From assembly GCF_000739065.1 (NCBI RefSeq), contig NZ_CP009149.1, forward strand, positions 806,001-870,000: DNA of 64,000 bases, read 5' to 3'. This DNA comes from Methanocaldococcus bathoardescens. Lineage in GTDB: Archaea > AGJL01 > Methanococci > Methanococcales > Methanocaldococcaceae. The position numbers and the translations under genes were made by a program. Shown here in pieces: positions 29,381 through 38,514 of this stretch. Positions within the stretch are counted from its first letter, which is position 1, and every line of letters starts with the position of its first letter. The notes under the pieces are model-generated. The model ran no database searches. It worked only from the letters and a program-made list of their open reading frames with translations, and was not told the origin of the DNA.

Positions 29381-29767
29381 TTATTCACATTCTCTCTTTT
29401 CAGCTGCAACTATGAGTAACATTCCAATTAAATCTCCTTTCTTTACCTTTCCACTCATTCCACAGGCAAAAGCAGCCATATCTACTTCTCTCTCAACTTC
29501 TATTGGCATTGGAATTTCCTCACCAACAGCTATAACCTGCCCTACCCTATGTCTTCCGTATGGACAGATTAAAAGGACTGACATTGGTGGTATCTTAATC
29601 TTCTTAATTTTTATTGGTTTTATATCTCCTTGCTTAAATTCTTTGTCTTCATCGGCAACTATTGGCTCAATTTTTGCTTCATTTTTAATTATTAAATCAT
29701 ATCTTGCCTCTTCTTCCCTAATTTCTTTCTCTATTTCAGTCATCCTTCCAAGTATTCTAAATACCAT
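29381..29767 (-). CDS. Conserved methanogen protein, possibly DUF22
   Basis: 128 residues from ATG 29767, preceded by GGTGGTG; upstream in-frame starts lie inside that motif. The N-terminal ~30 residues are a charged helix (RMTEIEKEIREEEARYD), then a beta-rich domain with PPMSVLLICPYGRHRVGQVIAVGEEIP and MAAFACGMSGKVKKGDLIGMLLIV. It somewhat resembles archaeal DUF22, without certainty. It lies downstream of atpD in the same direction. Function unknown. Confidence 0.65.
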   Translation of the reverse strand: MVFRILGRMTEIEKEIREEEARYDLIIKNEAKIEPIVADEDKEFKQGDIKPIKIKKIKIPPMSVLLICPYGRHRVGQVIAVGEEIPMPIEVEREVDMAAFACGMSGKVKKGDLIGMLLIVAAEKRECE

Positions 29768-29831
29768 AAACACCACCAAAAATAAGAAAATTATTATGTA
29801 ATAAATTTTAGTAATATTAGTTTTTAATTCA

Positions 29832-29955
29832 TTTATACTGTCTCGCCCTCTGCTTCCCTCTTTTCGATTCTTGACTTAATCAACTTCAATCTGAAGAAGT
29901 TCCCCCTGCAACTTTTAGAAAAAGTTGCATCAAAAATTATTTTGCTAAGTTTTTA
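29832..29955 (-). repeat. Duplicated atpD 3' end plus palindrome
   Basis: Bases 29832-29903 repeat 29955-30026 (offset 123) with about 90% identity, including the final ~22 codons and the stop of the ATPase D gene. The outer copy still translates as [21 protein letters not shown], most changes being silent. Between the copies is a perfect palindrome, on the minus strand GCAACTTTTTCTAAAAGTTGC-like (29908-29929). It is preceded by TTTTGATG, a design that recurs at 37774-37800. Confidence 0.85.
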
Positions 29956-30606
29956 TTATACTGTTTCTCCCTCTGCTTCCCTTTTCTCAATTCTTGACTT
30001 AATCAACTTCAATCTGAAGAAATTCTCTCTTTCCATCTCATCCAATCTCATAGAGATGTATTTCTTGAGAGCTTTTAATCTTGGAATTATAACATACTCT
30101 AAAGCGTTAACTCTTCTCTTTGTTGTAATAATTTCTTCAGCTAAGAGTTTGATTGATGTCTCTATTTCAGCCAATTCAGTTATTAATTCTAAAGCTTCTT
30201 CAAATTTCTTAGCTGCTTCATCTAACTTTGAGCTAACGCTGTAAGGTGAATAACCTCTCTCTCCAACCTTTCTTCTAACGTTGTATATTTCAAAAGTAGG
30301 AACAGTGACACCCATAATATTCTTTGTATCCATATCAACTTCTAATTTATCATTCTTTGCTGCTAAAGATGCCTCTTTAACAGCTAAAGTCCCCATAACT
30401 GTTTGAGCCATTATCAAATCCTTGTAAGCTTCAGCCAACTTTGCCTCTACTTTATCTCTCAAATCTGAAGCTTGCTCTATAATTTGGAAAAACTCCATGA
30501 TTAAAGCATCTCTTTTCTGCTTAAGCAATTTGTGCCCTTTTTCTGCCAATTTAATTTTATTTTTTAATTTTAATAATTCCATTCTTGTTGGATTCACCCT
30601 TTGCAT
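29956..30606 (-). CDS. atpD: A-type ATP synthase subunit D
   Basis: Central stalk rotor subunit of the archaeal A1Ao ATPase. 216 residues with the V-type D signature: [31 protein letters not shown] at the start, [13 protein letters not shown] in the middle, and the C-terminal helix [23 protein letters not shown]. It is mostly coiled-coil. It sits apart from other ATPase genes, as I recall for M. jannaschii. Its 3' end is duplicated immediately downstream (29832-29903). Confidence 0.96.
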   Translation of the reverse strand: MQRVNPTRMELLKLKNKIKLAEKGHKLLKQKRDALIMEFFQIIEQASDLRDKVEAKLAEAYKDLIMAQTVMGTLAVKEASLAAKNDKLEVDMDTKNIMGVTVPTFEIYNVRRKVGERGYSPYSVSSKLDEAAKKFEEALELITELAEIETSIKLLAEEIITTKRRVNALEYVIIPRLKALKKYISMRLDEMERENFFRLKLIKSRIEKREAEGETV

Positions 30607-30698
30607 ATAAATCCCTCTCTGCCATTATAATAATTAACAACCTATTAGCAACATTATAACATAAAAATTTAATGGTTGGATTATAAAAATTTTTTTAA

Positions 30699-31178
30699 TT
30701 AATCTAATTTAAACATTTCTCTAACCTTTTCATCTGATGCATAAACTTTTTTCTTCATCTTTTCTCTATATTCAGCTAATTTTTTTGCAATATTTTCATC
30801 TTTTAACGCTAAAATCTCTAAAGCTAATATAGCAGCGTTTTCCCCTCTATCAATCCCAACACTTGCAACAGGAATTCCAGGAGGCATTTGAACTATACTT
30901 AATAAAGCGTCTAAACCATCTAACTTTGCATCAACAGGGACAGCAATAACTGGTTTTGTTGTTAAACTTGCTATAACTCCTGGTAAGTGGGCAGCTAATC
31001 CAGCAATAGCTATAAATACATCTGCCTTTGAATTTTTAACAATCTCTTCAACCAACTCTGGGGTTCTATGGGCTGAGGCAACTCTAACCTCAAACTCTAC
31101 ACCAAACTCTTTTAAAACATTAACTGCCTTTTCAGCTATTTTTAAATCACTCTCACTACCCATTATTATACATATCAT
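30699..31178 (-). CDS. purE: N5-carboxyaminoimidazole mutase/AIR carboxylase, PurE
   Basis: Carboxylation step of purine synthesis giving CAIR. Motifs: MGSESDL at the start, VASAHRTP (about 38-45), and the substrate loop [13 protein letters not shown]. 159 aa from ATG 31178, placed after GGTGGT; the TTG at 31190 lies within that signal. No purK is seen here. The class (I versus II) cannot be settled from motifs alone. It is a stand-alone gene, divergent from the fumarase gene. Confidence 0.94.
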   Translation of the reverse strand: MICIIMGSESDLKIAEKAVNVLKEFGVEFEVRVASAHRTPELVEEIVKNSKADVFIAIAGLAAHLPGVIASLTTKPVIAVPVDAKLDGLDALLSIVQMPPGIPVASVGIDRGENAAILALEILALKDENIAKKLAEYREKMKKKVYASDEKVREMFKLD

Positions 31179-31301
31179 TGCTACCACCAAAAAAGAGGAT
31201 GTTTAAATTTATGTTTAAATTTTAATTTAGTTTTCAATAAAATTAATTATAAATAGATTATGGTCTAATATAAAAATAAGTTATGTAAAGAGGTGGAAAT
31301 T

Positions 31302-31886
31302 TTGGAGTATGTACTTGATAGACTAACAAAAAAGGACGTTAGGAAGTTAAAAGTTGGGGATATAGTTTATTTAAACGGTAAGATATATACTGCAAGGGAT
31401 GAAGCTCATTTAAAAATTATTGAAATGATAAAAAATAAAGAAAAACTTCCTTTTGATTTAAATGAAGCTATTATCTATCACGCAGGGCCTATAATGAAAA
31501 AAGTGAATGAAGAATGGGTTTGTGTCTCTATAGGCCCAACAACATCTGCAAGGATGAATGATGTTGAAGAAGAATTTATAAAATTAACAAACATTTCTGC
31601 AATTGTTGGAAAGGGTGGAATGAAAAAAGAACTATTAAAGGCATTTAAAGATTTTGGAACAGTATATTTAGCAGCTCCTGGGGGTTGTGCGGCTTTATTG
31701 GCTAATTCAGTAAAAAGAGTTAATAATGTATATTTTTTGGAAGAGTTAGGAATGCCAGAAGCTGTTTGGGAATTGGAAGTTAATAATTTTGGCCCATTAA
31801 TTGTGGCAATGGATACCTTTGGAAATAGCATATATGAAGATGTTGAAAAAAATGTCCATAAAAAACTAAAAGAACTGTTAAAATAA
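31302..31886 (+). CDS. fumB: Fumarate hydratase class I, beta subunit
   Basis: C-terminal half of the two-subunit Fe-S fumarase of methanogens (fumarate + water to malate), in the incomplete reductive TCA pathway. Hallmarks: YLNGKIYTARDEAH, the IYHAGPI loop, GPTTSARMN, GKGGM and AAPGGCAAL. 194 aa from TTG 31302, spaced correctly after AGGTGG; the GTG 31293 reading start lies inside the ribosome-binding site but is possible. The alpha subunit is not in this window. Confidence 0.92.
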   Translation: MEYVLDRLTKKDVRKLKVGDIVYLNGKIYTARDEAHLKIIEMIKNKEKLPFDLNEAIIYHAGPIMKKVNEEWVCVSIGPTTSARMNDVEEEFIKLTNISAIVGKGGMKKELLKAFKDFGTVYLAAPGGCAALLANSVKRVNNVYFLEELGMPEAVWELEVNNFGPLIVAMDTFGNSIYEDVEKNVHKKLKELLK

Positions 31887-31887
31887 A

Positions 31888-32184
31888 TTATAAATGCTTT
31901 TTTAATATTTCAATAACTTCATCTTTTTTAATTTCTTTTATTAATATAGTTTTTTGTGGATTTAGCTTTCCAGCAACTATTTCAACATCTTTTTTAAAAA
32001 TTTCCTTAAAAAATTTAATTATTTCTTTATTTGCCTTACCCTCAGTTGCAGGAGCCTTTATTTTTATAGCCAATCTCTTTCTCCACTCATTTATTCCTGT
32101 AATCTCATTCTTTTTAGCACCAGCATGAACATCAATATCAATTAAAACCCCATCTTTACTTTCTTTAATAATTTTTTCAATCAT
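31888..32184 (-). CDS. UPF0235/DUF167 family protein
   Basis: 98 residues from ATG 32184, overlapping the end of the Tes gene by 8 bases. It has the family pattern VHAGAKKNEITGI, RLAIKIKAPATEGKANKEIIKFF and VEIVAGKLNPQKTILI, typical of the ~100-aa YggU/DUF167 fold. Function unknown across all domains. The overlapping start indicates coupling with tes. Confidence 0.9.
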   Translation of the reverse strand: MIEKIIKESKDGVLIDIDVHAGAKKNEITGINEWRKRLAIKIKAPATEGKANKEIIKFFKEIFKKDVEIVAGKLNPQKTILIKEIKKDEVIEILKKHL

Positions 32185-33682
32185 CATCTCCCATTCTATG
32201 CATTTTTCTCCATTCTTCCAATGGTATTGAAAATTTCTCTTCAACTTCCTGTCTATATATTGTATTATAGGTGCAGAATGGAATTATTCTATTATCAGGG
32301 GTTGCATAGTGAATACAGCATCTCTCCGCCCTCTTGATATCGAAGTTATACGCATCCATGAAGTGCATACAACTAATCATCAACATATGGTAGTGAAGTT
32401 CAGCTAAAGCTTTATAATCACTCTTCAAAACTCCTAAGATTAAATCAACTATCTTTTTTATATTCACTGATTTTGGAGCCTTATCTAAGTCAATTAAAGA
32501 TGGTAATTTTAAGGCAATTTCTCCTAAAACTTTAACATCATGTATTTTTGATTTTCCAATCTCATCAATATTCTCTTTAACCATTTCAAAGAATCCCTCA
32601 ACATCTATAAATCTTGTAATTGGAATTAATTTTCCATCTTCATCAACAAAAACATAGGTTGATGCCCCACAATGTTGATGAGAACTTAATATTGGTTTTC
32701 TATCATTGGTTAATTTTTCAACTAACACAGAGATTGGAGCTACTGATGGAACAGGATAAAAATCTTCTTCACAAATCTCCCCATCTGTTTGTTCTTCCAC
32801 TAACTTTATAAAGTCAGGGATTGTTATTCTTCCCTCCAATCTTGTTCTTTCATCAACTCTTCCAGCAAATGAAACTGGTTGGAAATTAACTCCTCTAACA
32901 ACATCTACATTCTCAGCAGCATATCTTATAATTCCTCCAATTTCATTATCATTAACTCCCCTAACTAAAGTAGGAACTAAAACAACACTATCAAAATTGA
33001 TTTCTCTACAATTCTCAATAACTTTCTTTTTTATAGGAAGGAGGTTTTTACCCCTCGCAGTTAAATATGGTTTTTCAGAAATTCCATCAAATTGTAAATA
33101 GATTGTTGATAATCCAGCTTCTTTTAACTTTTTAAGATAATTTATATTCTTTAATTTTATACCGTTTGTTGCAAGTTGGACGTGTAAAAATCCCATATCT
33201 CTTGCCAGTCTTATTAATTCAGGTAAATCACTTCTAACAGTAGGTTCTCCCCCTGCAAACTGAATAGCTGGTGTTGGTGGAACCTCTTTTCTTAAATTTT
33301 CCATCATCTTCTTTATCTCTTCAAAAGATGGCTCATAAACCTTTCCAGATTTATTGGCGTTGGCAAAACATATAGGGCAGTTTAAATTACACCTATTTGT
33401 TACATCTATATTAGCCAATATAGTTGTAGATTTATGAATTGGGCAAAGACCACAATCAAATGGACAGCCGTTTTCTACATTTGTATTTGTTATTTCAACT
33501 TTTCCAATAAATCCATAGTCATCAAATTTTTTGTATAACCCTGCATCCCCCCAATATATATCTTTAAATTCCCCGTGTTCTGGGCAAGTTTTTTTGATAA
33601 TAATTTTTCCATCTTCTTCTAAAATTGTTGCAGGAATTCTTTTTAAACATATGGGGCAAAGTGATAATGTTTTTTTCTCCAT
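32177..33682 (-). CDS. tes: Radical SAM tetraether lipid synthase (Tes/GDGT-MAS)
   Basis: Joins the phytanyl chain ends of archaeol lipids to make GDGT and macrocyclic archaeol in the membrane, via radical sp3-sp3 coupling. 501 aa. N-terminal cysteines C9, C12 and C33 and a second group C73, C77, C80 form accessory cluster sites. The radical SAM motif is CNLNCPIC (C98, C102, C105), with FAGGEPT as the SAM-binding stretch. More cysteines cluster near residues 430-470. It matches MJ0619, proposed first as a pterin methylase and later shown to act as GDGT-MAS (from memory). Confidence 0.88.
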   Translation of the reverse strand: MEKKTLSLCPICLKRIPATILEEDGKIIIKKTCPEHGEFKDIYWGDAGLYKKFDDYGFIGKVEITNTNVENGCPFDCGLCPIHKSTTILANIDVTNRCNLNCPICFANANKSGKVYEPSFEEIKKMMENLRKEVPPTPAIQFAGGEPTVRSDLPELIRLARDMGFLHVQLATNGIKLKNINYLKKLKEAGLSTIYLQFDGISEKPYLTARGKNLLPIKKKVIENCREINFDSVVLVPTLVRGVNDNEIGGIIRYAAENVDVVRGVNFQPVSFAGRVDERTRLEGRITIPDFIKLVEEQTDGEICEEDFYPVPSVAPISVLVEKLTNDRKPILSSHQHCGASTYVFVDEDGKLIPITRFIDVEGFFEMVKENIDEIGKSKIHDVKVLGEIALKLPSLIDLDKAPKSVNIKKIVDLILGVLKSDYKALAELHYHMLMISCMHFMDAYNFDIKRAERCCIHYATPDNRIIPFCTYNTIYRQEVEEKFSIPLEEWRKMHRMGDDD

Positions 33683-33845
33683 TTCATCACCATAATAATT
33701 TAATACTATTCTGTCATAACCATAATTATTGGTAAATAGTTTGTTTAATAGAAAGATTCTAATAACTAATACTTAATAATTGCTATTGCACAGTTAAATT
33801 TTATTGTAGTGCTATATAAAACCTTTAAATTGTGAGGGGATAGCG

Positions 33846-34721
33846 GTGAAGCTTGGCATAATTACCATAGATAGAGATGAGGTTATTAATGATTTAATAA
33901 AATCTTGTGAAAAATTTGAGGTTGATTATAAAATTATAAACCCCAAAAACATTGTAGCAGGATTTAATTTGGATTTTAAATTAAAATATTACAAATCATT
34001 TTTAAATGAATTAGATTGCTGTTTTGTTAGAAATCTTGGCTGGGATAGTTTTTTTAGATTTGATGTTTTAAAATATCTAAATCAATATGTTCCAGTTATA
34101 AACCCTCCAGACGGAATAGATAAAGCATCAAATAAGTTCTTAACTTCAATATTTCTTGAATTAAACAATATTCCACAGCCAAAAACTGCTGTTACAGAAA
34201 GTATAAATGAAGCTATAGTTTGGATAGATACATTTGGTGAAGCTGTTTTAAAACCAATATTTGGATGTGGTGGGGAGGGAATCATTAAGATTAAAAAAGA
34301 ATCCCCAATTTCTAATAAATTAAATACCTTAAATGAATTTAAAGAGAAATATAAAACATTCTACATTCAAGAGTTTATAAAACCTTTGGGGAATGAGTAT
34401 AGAGATATAAGGGCTTTTGTTATTGATGATGAGGTTGTTGCGGCAATGTATAGAGTTGGAGGAGATAATTGGAAAAACAATGTTTCTCAGGGGGGAAGAG
34501 TAGAGGAATGTGAAATAACTGATGAAATTGAAAAATTAGCTTTAAAAGCAAAAAATGCTATTGGTCTATTTTATGCAGGGGTTGATTTAATTGAGTCAGA
34601 AAATGGGCTAAAAGTTTTAGAAGTTAATTCAACACCTTCTTGGATTGGACTATCTAAGGTTTCTAAGGTTAATATAGCTGATAAGCTTTTAGAGAAAATA
34701 ATTCAGTATGTTAAATCTTAA
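33846..34721 (+). CDS. mptN: Tetrahydromethanopterin:alpha-L-glutamate ligase (MptN)
   Basis: RimK-type ATP-grasp ligase that adds glutamate to tetrahydromethanopterin, giving tetrahydrosarcinapterin. 291 aa, as in MJ0620. It shows GEAVLKPIFGCGGEGI (ATP lid region, about 135-150), FYIQEFIKPLGNEYRDIRAFV, and metal-binding end GVDLIESENGLKVLEVNSTP. It starts at GTG 33846 after GAGGGG. A TATA-like CTATATAAAA lies at about 33811-33820. It lies next to and divergent from tes. Confidence 0.92.
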   Translation: MKLGIITIDRDEVINDLIKSCEKFEVDYKIINPKNIVAGFNLDFKLKYYKSFLNELDCCFVRNLGWDSFFRFDVLKYLNQYVPVINPPDGIDKASNKFLTSIFLELNNIPQPKTAVTESINEAIVWIDTFGEAVLKPIFGCGGEGIIKIKKESPISNKLNTLNEFKEKYKTFYIQEFIKPLGNEYRDIRAFVIDDEVVAAMYRVGGDNWKNNVSQGGRVEECEITDEIEKLALKAKNAIGLFYAGVDLIESENGLKVLEVNSTPSWIGLSKVSKVNIADKLLEKIIQYVKS

Positions 34722-34740
34722 TAATATTATTCATTATTTA

Positions 34741-35259
34741 TTATTCGTTTATTTTCTTTGCAATTATCTCTAATGCCTTCATAAACGCATCTTTCTCTGG
34801 AATAATAACAGCTACGGGAACATTAACAATTTTTTCAATTGTTGCACTAACAATAGGAGCACAAACAATGCCCTTAACTCCTTCCCTCTCAGCTCTAACA
34901 GCGGCAACAATACACTCTTCCAAAGAACCAGCAGGATATTCCTTTATTAAATAACTTTTTCCATTAATTTCTATTTTTCTTGTTGTAATTTTATTTAAAG
35001 CAGGTCTTGCAGCTATAATTGCTATTGTATCAATATCTTCATCTTTTTCAAAAGACCTTATTGTCTTTAAAATTTTTATAAGTGTTGAAACTCTAAAATC
35101 TTTCCCTTGAACAACTTTGTATAAGGTACTATAAGGAATTCCGGAAATTTCAGAAAATTCTTTTAAAGTTAAACCCAATTCAAGTAAAATCCTTTTAAAT
35201 TCTTCTACAAATTTTTCTGGTGACTCAATTTTTAATAACAATCTTTCACATGCCTTCAT
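34741..35259 (-). CDS. Helix-turn-helix regulator with ligand-type C-terminal domain
   Basis: 172 residues from ATG 35259 (TTAGGGGTT upstream). Residues ~25-70 form a Cro/C1-type HTH: LGLTLKEFSEISGIPYSTLYKVVQGK. The C-terminal ~100 residues (TIAIIAARPALNK..., EYPAGSLEECIVAAVRAEREG, VKGIVCAPIVSATIEKIVNVPVAVIIPE) resemble the PrpR-N/putative sensory fold of methanogen regulators. Ligand and targets unknown. It lies 59 bases past the ftsZ stop, downstream in the same direction. Confidence 0.85.
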   Translation of the reverse strand: MKACERLLLKIESPEKFVEEFKRILLELGLTLKEFSEISGIPYSTLYKVVQGKDFRVSTLIKILKTIRSFEKDEDIDTIAIIAARPALNKITTRKIEINGKSYLIKEYPAGSLEECIVAAVRAEREGVKGIVCAPIVSATIEKIVNVPVAVIIPEKDAFMKALEIIAKKINE

Positions 35260-35317
35260 AAACAACCCCTAAAAAATTAAAATTAATAATAAAAATTAAA
35301 GCCAAAAAGTTAAATAA

Positions 35318-36418
35318 TTATACTATAAAGTCAATTCCTCCTATTTTACGTTCTTTTCTTTGACTTTGTTCTTTTGAAATCTTTGGAATTATCCTGTTTG
35401 ATTTTGAATCTTTTCCTACAATGTTTGGTGATTTAACTCCAGTAATTATTGCCATAACTCTAATACATCCTTCCATCTCTGGATCTATTCTCGCTCCCCA
35501 TATAACATTTGCTTCTGGGTCCAATTCCTTTGTAATTCCTTCTCCAATATCATTAGCTTCCTTTAATGTTAAATCTGGCCCTCCTGTTATATGGATTAGA
35601 GCTCCTTTAGCTCCTTTATAATCAACATCCAATAATGGACAGCTTAATGTTTCTCTTACAACATTTTGAACCCTATCTCCTCTATCGCTGCTATCAACTT
35701 CCCCAACACCAATCATCGCTACTCCTCCACCGCTCATAACTGCCTTAACATCTGCAAAATCAATATTTATTAAACTTGGAACGGCTATGGTTTCAGTTAT
35801 CCCCTTAACTGCTTGAGCTATAATCTCATCAGCCACTTTAAATGCATCATTTATAGGCAAGTTTGGAACTAAATCCAAAAGTTTATTGTTATCTACAATA
35901 ATTACAGTATCACAAACCTCTGACATTCTTGCAATTCCTTCATCTGCCTTTTTCATTCTTGCTCTCTCAATTTTAAATGGGTATGTTACAACTCCAACAA
36001 CTATAGCTCCATTTTCTTTAGCTATCTCAGCCACGACAGGAGCTGAACCTGTCCCTGTTCCACCACCCATTCCTGCAGTAACAAATACTAAATCTGCTCC
36101 TTTTAACTGCTCTTCCAATATATTCTTAGCCATTTCAGCCGCTTTTCTTCCAATCTCAGGATAACCACCAGCACCTAAACCCCTTGTTAGTGCAGATCCG
36201 ATTAAAATTTTTTTATCCGCCTGAATAACCTGTAAATGTTGTTTATCAGTGTTAATTGCTATTGTTTCTGCCCCTTGAATACCAATTTCCATTAATCTGT
36301 TAATTGTGTTATTTCCTGCTCCACCACAACCAACTACTACTATTCTTGCTTCCCCAAATTCGTCTTTTAAGTATTTAGTTGTATCACTTCTTGATAAGGC
36401 ATCTTTTACGAGTTTCAT
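35318..36418 (-). CDS. ftsZ: Cell division GTPase FtsZ
   Basis: Tubulin-like GTPase of the division ring. 366 aa from ATG 36418, which has AAGGATG before it. Motifs: [15 protein letters not shown] (about 30-44), the tubulin signature [16 protein letters not shown], and the T7 loop [11 protein letters not shown]. The C-terminus ends with KIGGIDFIV. It corresponds to one of two archaeal FtsZ paralogues (MJ0622 by synteny). Confidence 0.96.
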   Translation of the reverse strand: MKLVKDALSRSDTTKYLKDEFGEARIVVVGCGGAGNNTINRLMEIGIQGAETIAINTDKQHLQVIQADKKILIGSALTRGLGAGGYPEIGRKAAEMAKNILEEQLKGADLVFVTAGMGGGTGTGSAPVVAEIAKENGAIVVGVVTYPFKIERARMKKADEGIARMSEVCDTVIIVDNNKLLDLVPNLPINDAFKVADEIIAQAVKGITETIAVPSLINIDFADVKAVMSGGGVAMIGVGEVDSSDRGDRVQNVVRETLSCPLLDVDYKGAKGALIHITGGPDLTLKEANDIGEGITKELDPEANVIWGARIDPEMEGCIRVMAIITGVKSPNIVGKDSKSNRIIPKISKEQSQRKERKIGGIDFIV

Positions 36419-36662
36419 AATTATCATCCTTAATATTTAATTTTAAATTTATTTCCCAATTTTCACTTAAATTACACTTAATAACCTTACAAACTAAAAG
36501 TTAAGGATAAACCAATACTATTAGATGGTTTAGTTGCAAAAAACTATAACAAATTTACTCTATATTTTTCAATTATATATATTTAACTTAAAAATTAAAG
36601 TAATGAACTTCTAATGCACTACCACAAACTATATATAAAGAGTTATAGTTATATTATTAATT
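36419..36662. other. Promoter region between ftsZ and the SRP RNA gene
   Basis: No gene is seen. It holds the ftsZ promoter (leftward) and, for the SRP RNA, a TATA box ACTATATATAAAG at 36628-36640, about 25 bases before the mature RNA's 5' end. A solitary TTGCAAAAAACTATA at 36535-36549 equals one end of the TIR element family without its partner, i.e. a possible solo end or chance match. Confidence 0.6.
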
Positions 36663-36988
36663 GGTGTGCATGGCTAGGCCGGGGGGTTGGGCGTCCCCTG
36701 TAACCCGAAATCGCCCTTATGCGGGGGCCGAAAACTTGGGGGCGGCATGTTCTCCAGCCCTCTCTTCCCAGACTCCTCGATGATGCCTCGTCCCGTGGGG
36801 CTCGGCGGTGGGGGAGCATCTCCTGTAGGGGAGATGTAACCCCCTTTACCTGCCGAACCCCGCCAGGCCCGGAAGGGAGCAACGGTAGGCAGGACGTCGG
36901 CGCTCACGGGGGAAGCGGGGCTGAGAAGGAGTCTGGGGGCGAGGGAGGGCTGGAGGGCATGCCCACCCCAAGGAAGCCATGCACACCA
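36663..36988 (+). ncRNA. ffs: Signal recognition particle RNA (7S RNA)
   Basis: A GC-rich transcript in AT-rich surroundings. The 5' GGTGTGCATGGC pairs with 3' GCCATGCACACC (helix 1, archaeal feature). The S-domain helix 8 signature CCAGGCCCGGAAGGGAGCA (about 36862-36880) is present; it binds SRP54. Central helix 5 and the Alu-domain GGCCGGGGGG/CCCTGTAACCC segments are at the 5' side. It guides membrane-protein ribosomes with SRP19/SRP54. A T-rich tract at 36991-37020 probably terminates it. Confidence 0.97.
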
Positions 36989-37062
36989 CTATTTTTTAAA
37001 TTCTTTTTTATTTTATTATTGTATCTTTGCTCAAATTTATTCTAATTTTATGAGGGGAGATT

Positions 37063-37542
37063 ATGCTTATTGGTGTTATCTCTGATACTCATCTCTACGA
37101 TAGAGCCACTAAACTACCAAAAACTGTTTTTGATGAATTTTCCAATGTGGATTTAATTATTCACTGTGGGGATATAACTGATAAAGAAATTTTAGACTCA
37201 TTAAAAGACTTAGCTAATGTTGTAGCTGTTAAAGGGAATATGGACTATCTTGATTTACCAAGACATGAAATTTTAAACATAAATGATGTCAAAATAGGAG
37301 TTATTCATGGGGATGTTGTTTATCCAAGAGGAGATAGATTAAAATTAAAGCTATTGGGAAAGGAGATGGGAGTGGATATATTAATCTCTGGACACACCCA
37401 TACACCATTTATAGATGATTGTGGAGATATTATATTGTTAAATCCTGGCTCACCAACAGTCCCAAGATGTCCTATAAAATCAATTATGAAACTAAATATT
37501 GAAGATAAATTGGAAGCTAAATTAATCCCAATAGAAGAATAA
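37063..37542 (+). CDS. YfcE/MJ0936-type metallophosphoesterase
   Basis: 159-residue calcineurin-like phosphoesterase. Metal motifs in order: VISDTHLYD (about 5-13), HCGDITD (about 38-44), KGNMD (about 64-68), VIHGDVV, and ISGHTHTP (about 112-119). It likely hydrolyses phosphodiesters such as cyclic nucleotides; the physiological substrate is unknown. GAGGGGAGA precedes the ATG. The ferredoxin gene begins 15 bases after its stop. Confidence 0.92.
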   Translation: MLIGVISDTHLYDRATKLPKTVFDEFSNVDLIIHCGDITDKEILDSLKDLANVVAVKGNMDYLDLPRHEILNINDVKIGVIHGDVVYPRGDRLKLKLLGKEMGVDILISGHTHTPFIDDCGDIILLNPGSPTVPRCPIKSIMKLNIEDKLEAKLIPIEE

Positions 37543-37556
37543 TATTGGTGCTACAA

Positions 37557-37727
37557 ATGGGGATAAAAATATTGGAGAAATGTGTTGGTTGTGGAAACTG
37601 TGTTGTATTCTGCCCAAAAAAAGCAATAAAAACCTATGGAGTTGCTATAGTTGATAAAAATAAATGCTCAAATTGTGGAATTTGTGCAAGATATTGTCCG
37701 ATTAATGCTATTAAAATAGAGACATAA
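37557..37727 (+). CDS. 2[4Fe-4S] ferredoxin
   Basis: 56 residues from ATG 37557 (GGTGCT upstream). Two classical motifs: CVGCGNCVVFCP (about 9-20) and CSNCGICARYCP (about 38-49), so a low-potential clostridial-type electron carrier. The last ~14 codons plus downstream sequence are repeated at 37798-37842, after two palindromes. The repeated version would read [12 protein letters not shown] and stop, possibly the ancestral C-terminus. Confidence 0.93.
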   Translation: MGIKILEKCVGCGNCVVFCPKKAIKTYGVAIVDKNKCSNCGICARYCPINAIKIET

Positions 37728-37737
37728 GTCTAAGAGG

Positions 37738-37842
37738 CATTGCCGAGCGTAGCGAGGCAATGCATCCCGTTTTGATGAAACTTTTTCTAAAAGTTTCGTG
37801 TAAGATATTGTCCTATAAATGTTATTATAGTAAAGAGGTGAG
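37738..37842. repeat. Palindrome pair followed by duplicated ferredoxin 3' end
   Basis: Palindrome A: GCATTGCC/GGCAATGC (about 37738-37764). Palindrome B: GAAACTTTTTCTAAAAGTTTC (37777-37797, listed as two arms around TCTA), preceded by TTTTGATG. Directly after it, GTGTAAGATATTGTCC and following bases (37798-37842) repeat the ferredoxin gene end at 37684-37728 with about 75% identity. The second copy contains the ribosome-binding site of purO. The same palindrome core AACTTTTTCTAAAAGTT and TTTTGATG lead-in occur beside the atpD duplication. Confidence 0.8.
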
Positions 37843-37845
37843 TTT

Positions 37846-38454
37846 ATGTATATTGGAAGATTCTTAGTAGCTGGAAAAACTAAAGAAGGAAAGCCATTTG
37901 TTGCATATAGAGTTTCAAGTAGAAGCTTTCCAAATAGAGAAGCAAGAAAAATAAATGATAACACAGTAGCTATAATCCCAAAAGACTTAAATGAAATTTT
38001 CAAAAACCCATATATAACTTACAACTGTATAAAAGTTGTTGATAACGTTATTGTTGCATCTAATGGCTCACATACAGATTTCATAGCTGAAAAATTGCAT
38101 TTTGGGAAGAGAGATGCGTTAGCTTATGTATTGGCAGTTATGGACTATGAAAAAGATGATTATAAAACCCCAAGGATTGCGGCTATTTTAGATGAAAATG
38201 AGTGCTATATGGGTTATGTTGCTCATGATGATATTAGAGTTAAGAAAGTTGAGCTAAAAGAAGGGAAAGGTTATTATTTAGGAGTTTATAATGCCTGTAA
38301 AATAGATGAAAACCAAGTTATAGATATTGAAGGAGAGACAGCTGAAGAAATAGCTGAATATATTTTAAATTATGAGGAATTTGAGCATCCTGTTGCATGT
38401 GCTGTAGCAGTTATTGATAAAGATGGGATAAAAATAGCTACTAAGAGTAGATAA
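37846..38454 (+). CDS. purO: IMP cyclohydrolase, archaeal PurO type
   Basis: Closes FAICAR to IMP, the last step of purine synthesis in many archaea. 202 aa. It shows [30 protein letters not shown] at the N-terminus, [20 protein letters not shown] and YNACKI, all typical of PurO. AGAGGTGAG lies before the ATG, within the duplicated segment of the ferredoxin end. There is no purH-like domain. Confidence 0.94.
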   Translation: MYIGRFLVAGKTKEGKPFVAYRVSSRSFPNREARKINDNTVAIIPKDLNEIFKNPYITYNCIKVVDNVIVASNGSHTDFIAEKLHFGKRDALAYVLAVMDYEKDDYKTPRIAAILDENECYMGYVAHDDIRVKKVELKEGKGYYLGVYNACKIDENQVIDIEGETAEEIAEYILNYEEFEHPVACAVAVIDKDGIKIATKSR

Positions 38455-38514
38455 TTTCTCTTTTTTAAAATTGCTTACTAAATTTTAGTTTGAAATATTT
38501 TTTTGGAAAATAGT

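Noticed and set aside
36649-37045. Open frames of 77-108 codons on both strands with Pro/Arg/Gly-rich translations
   Set aside because: They coincide with the SRP RNA gene; the GC-rich structured RNA creates long frames by chance and there is no ribosome-binding site.
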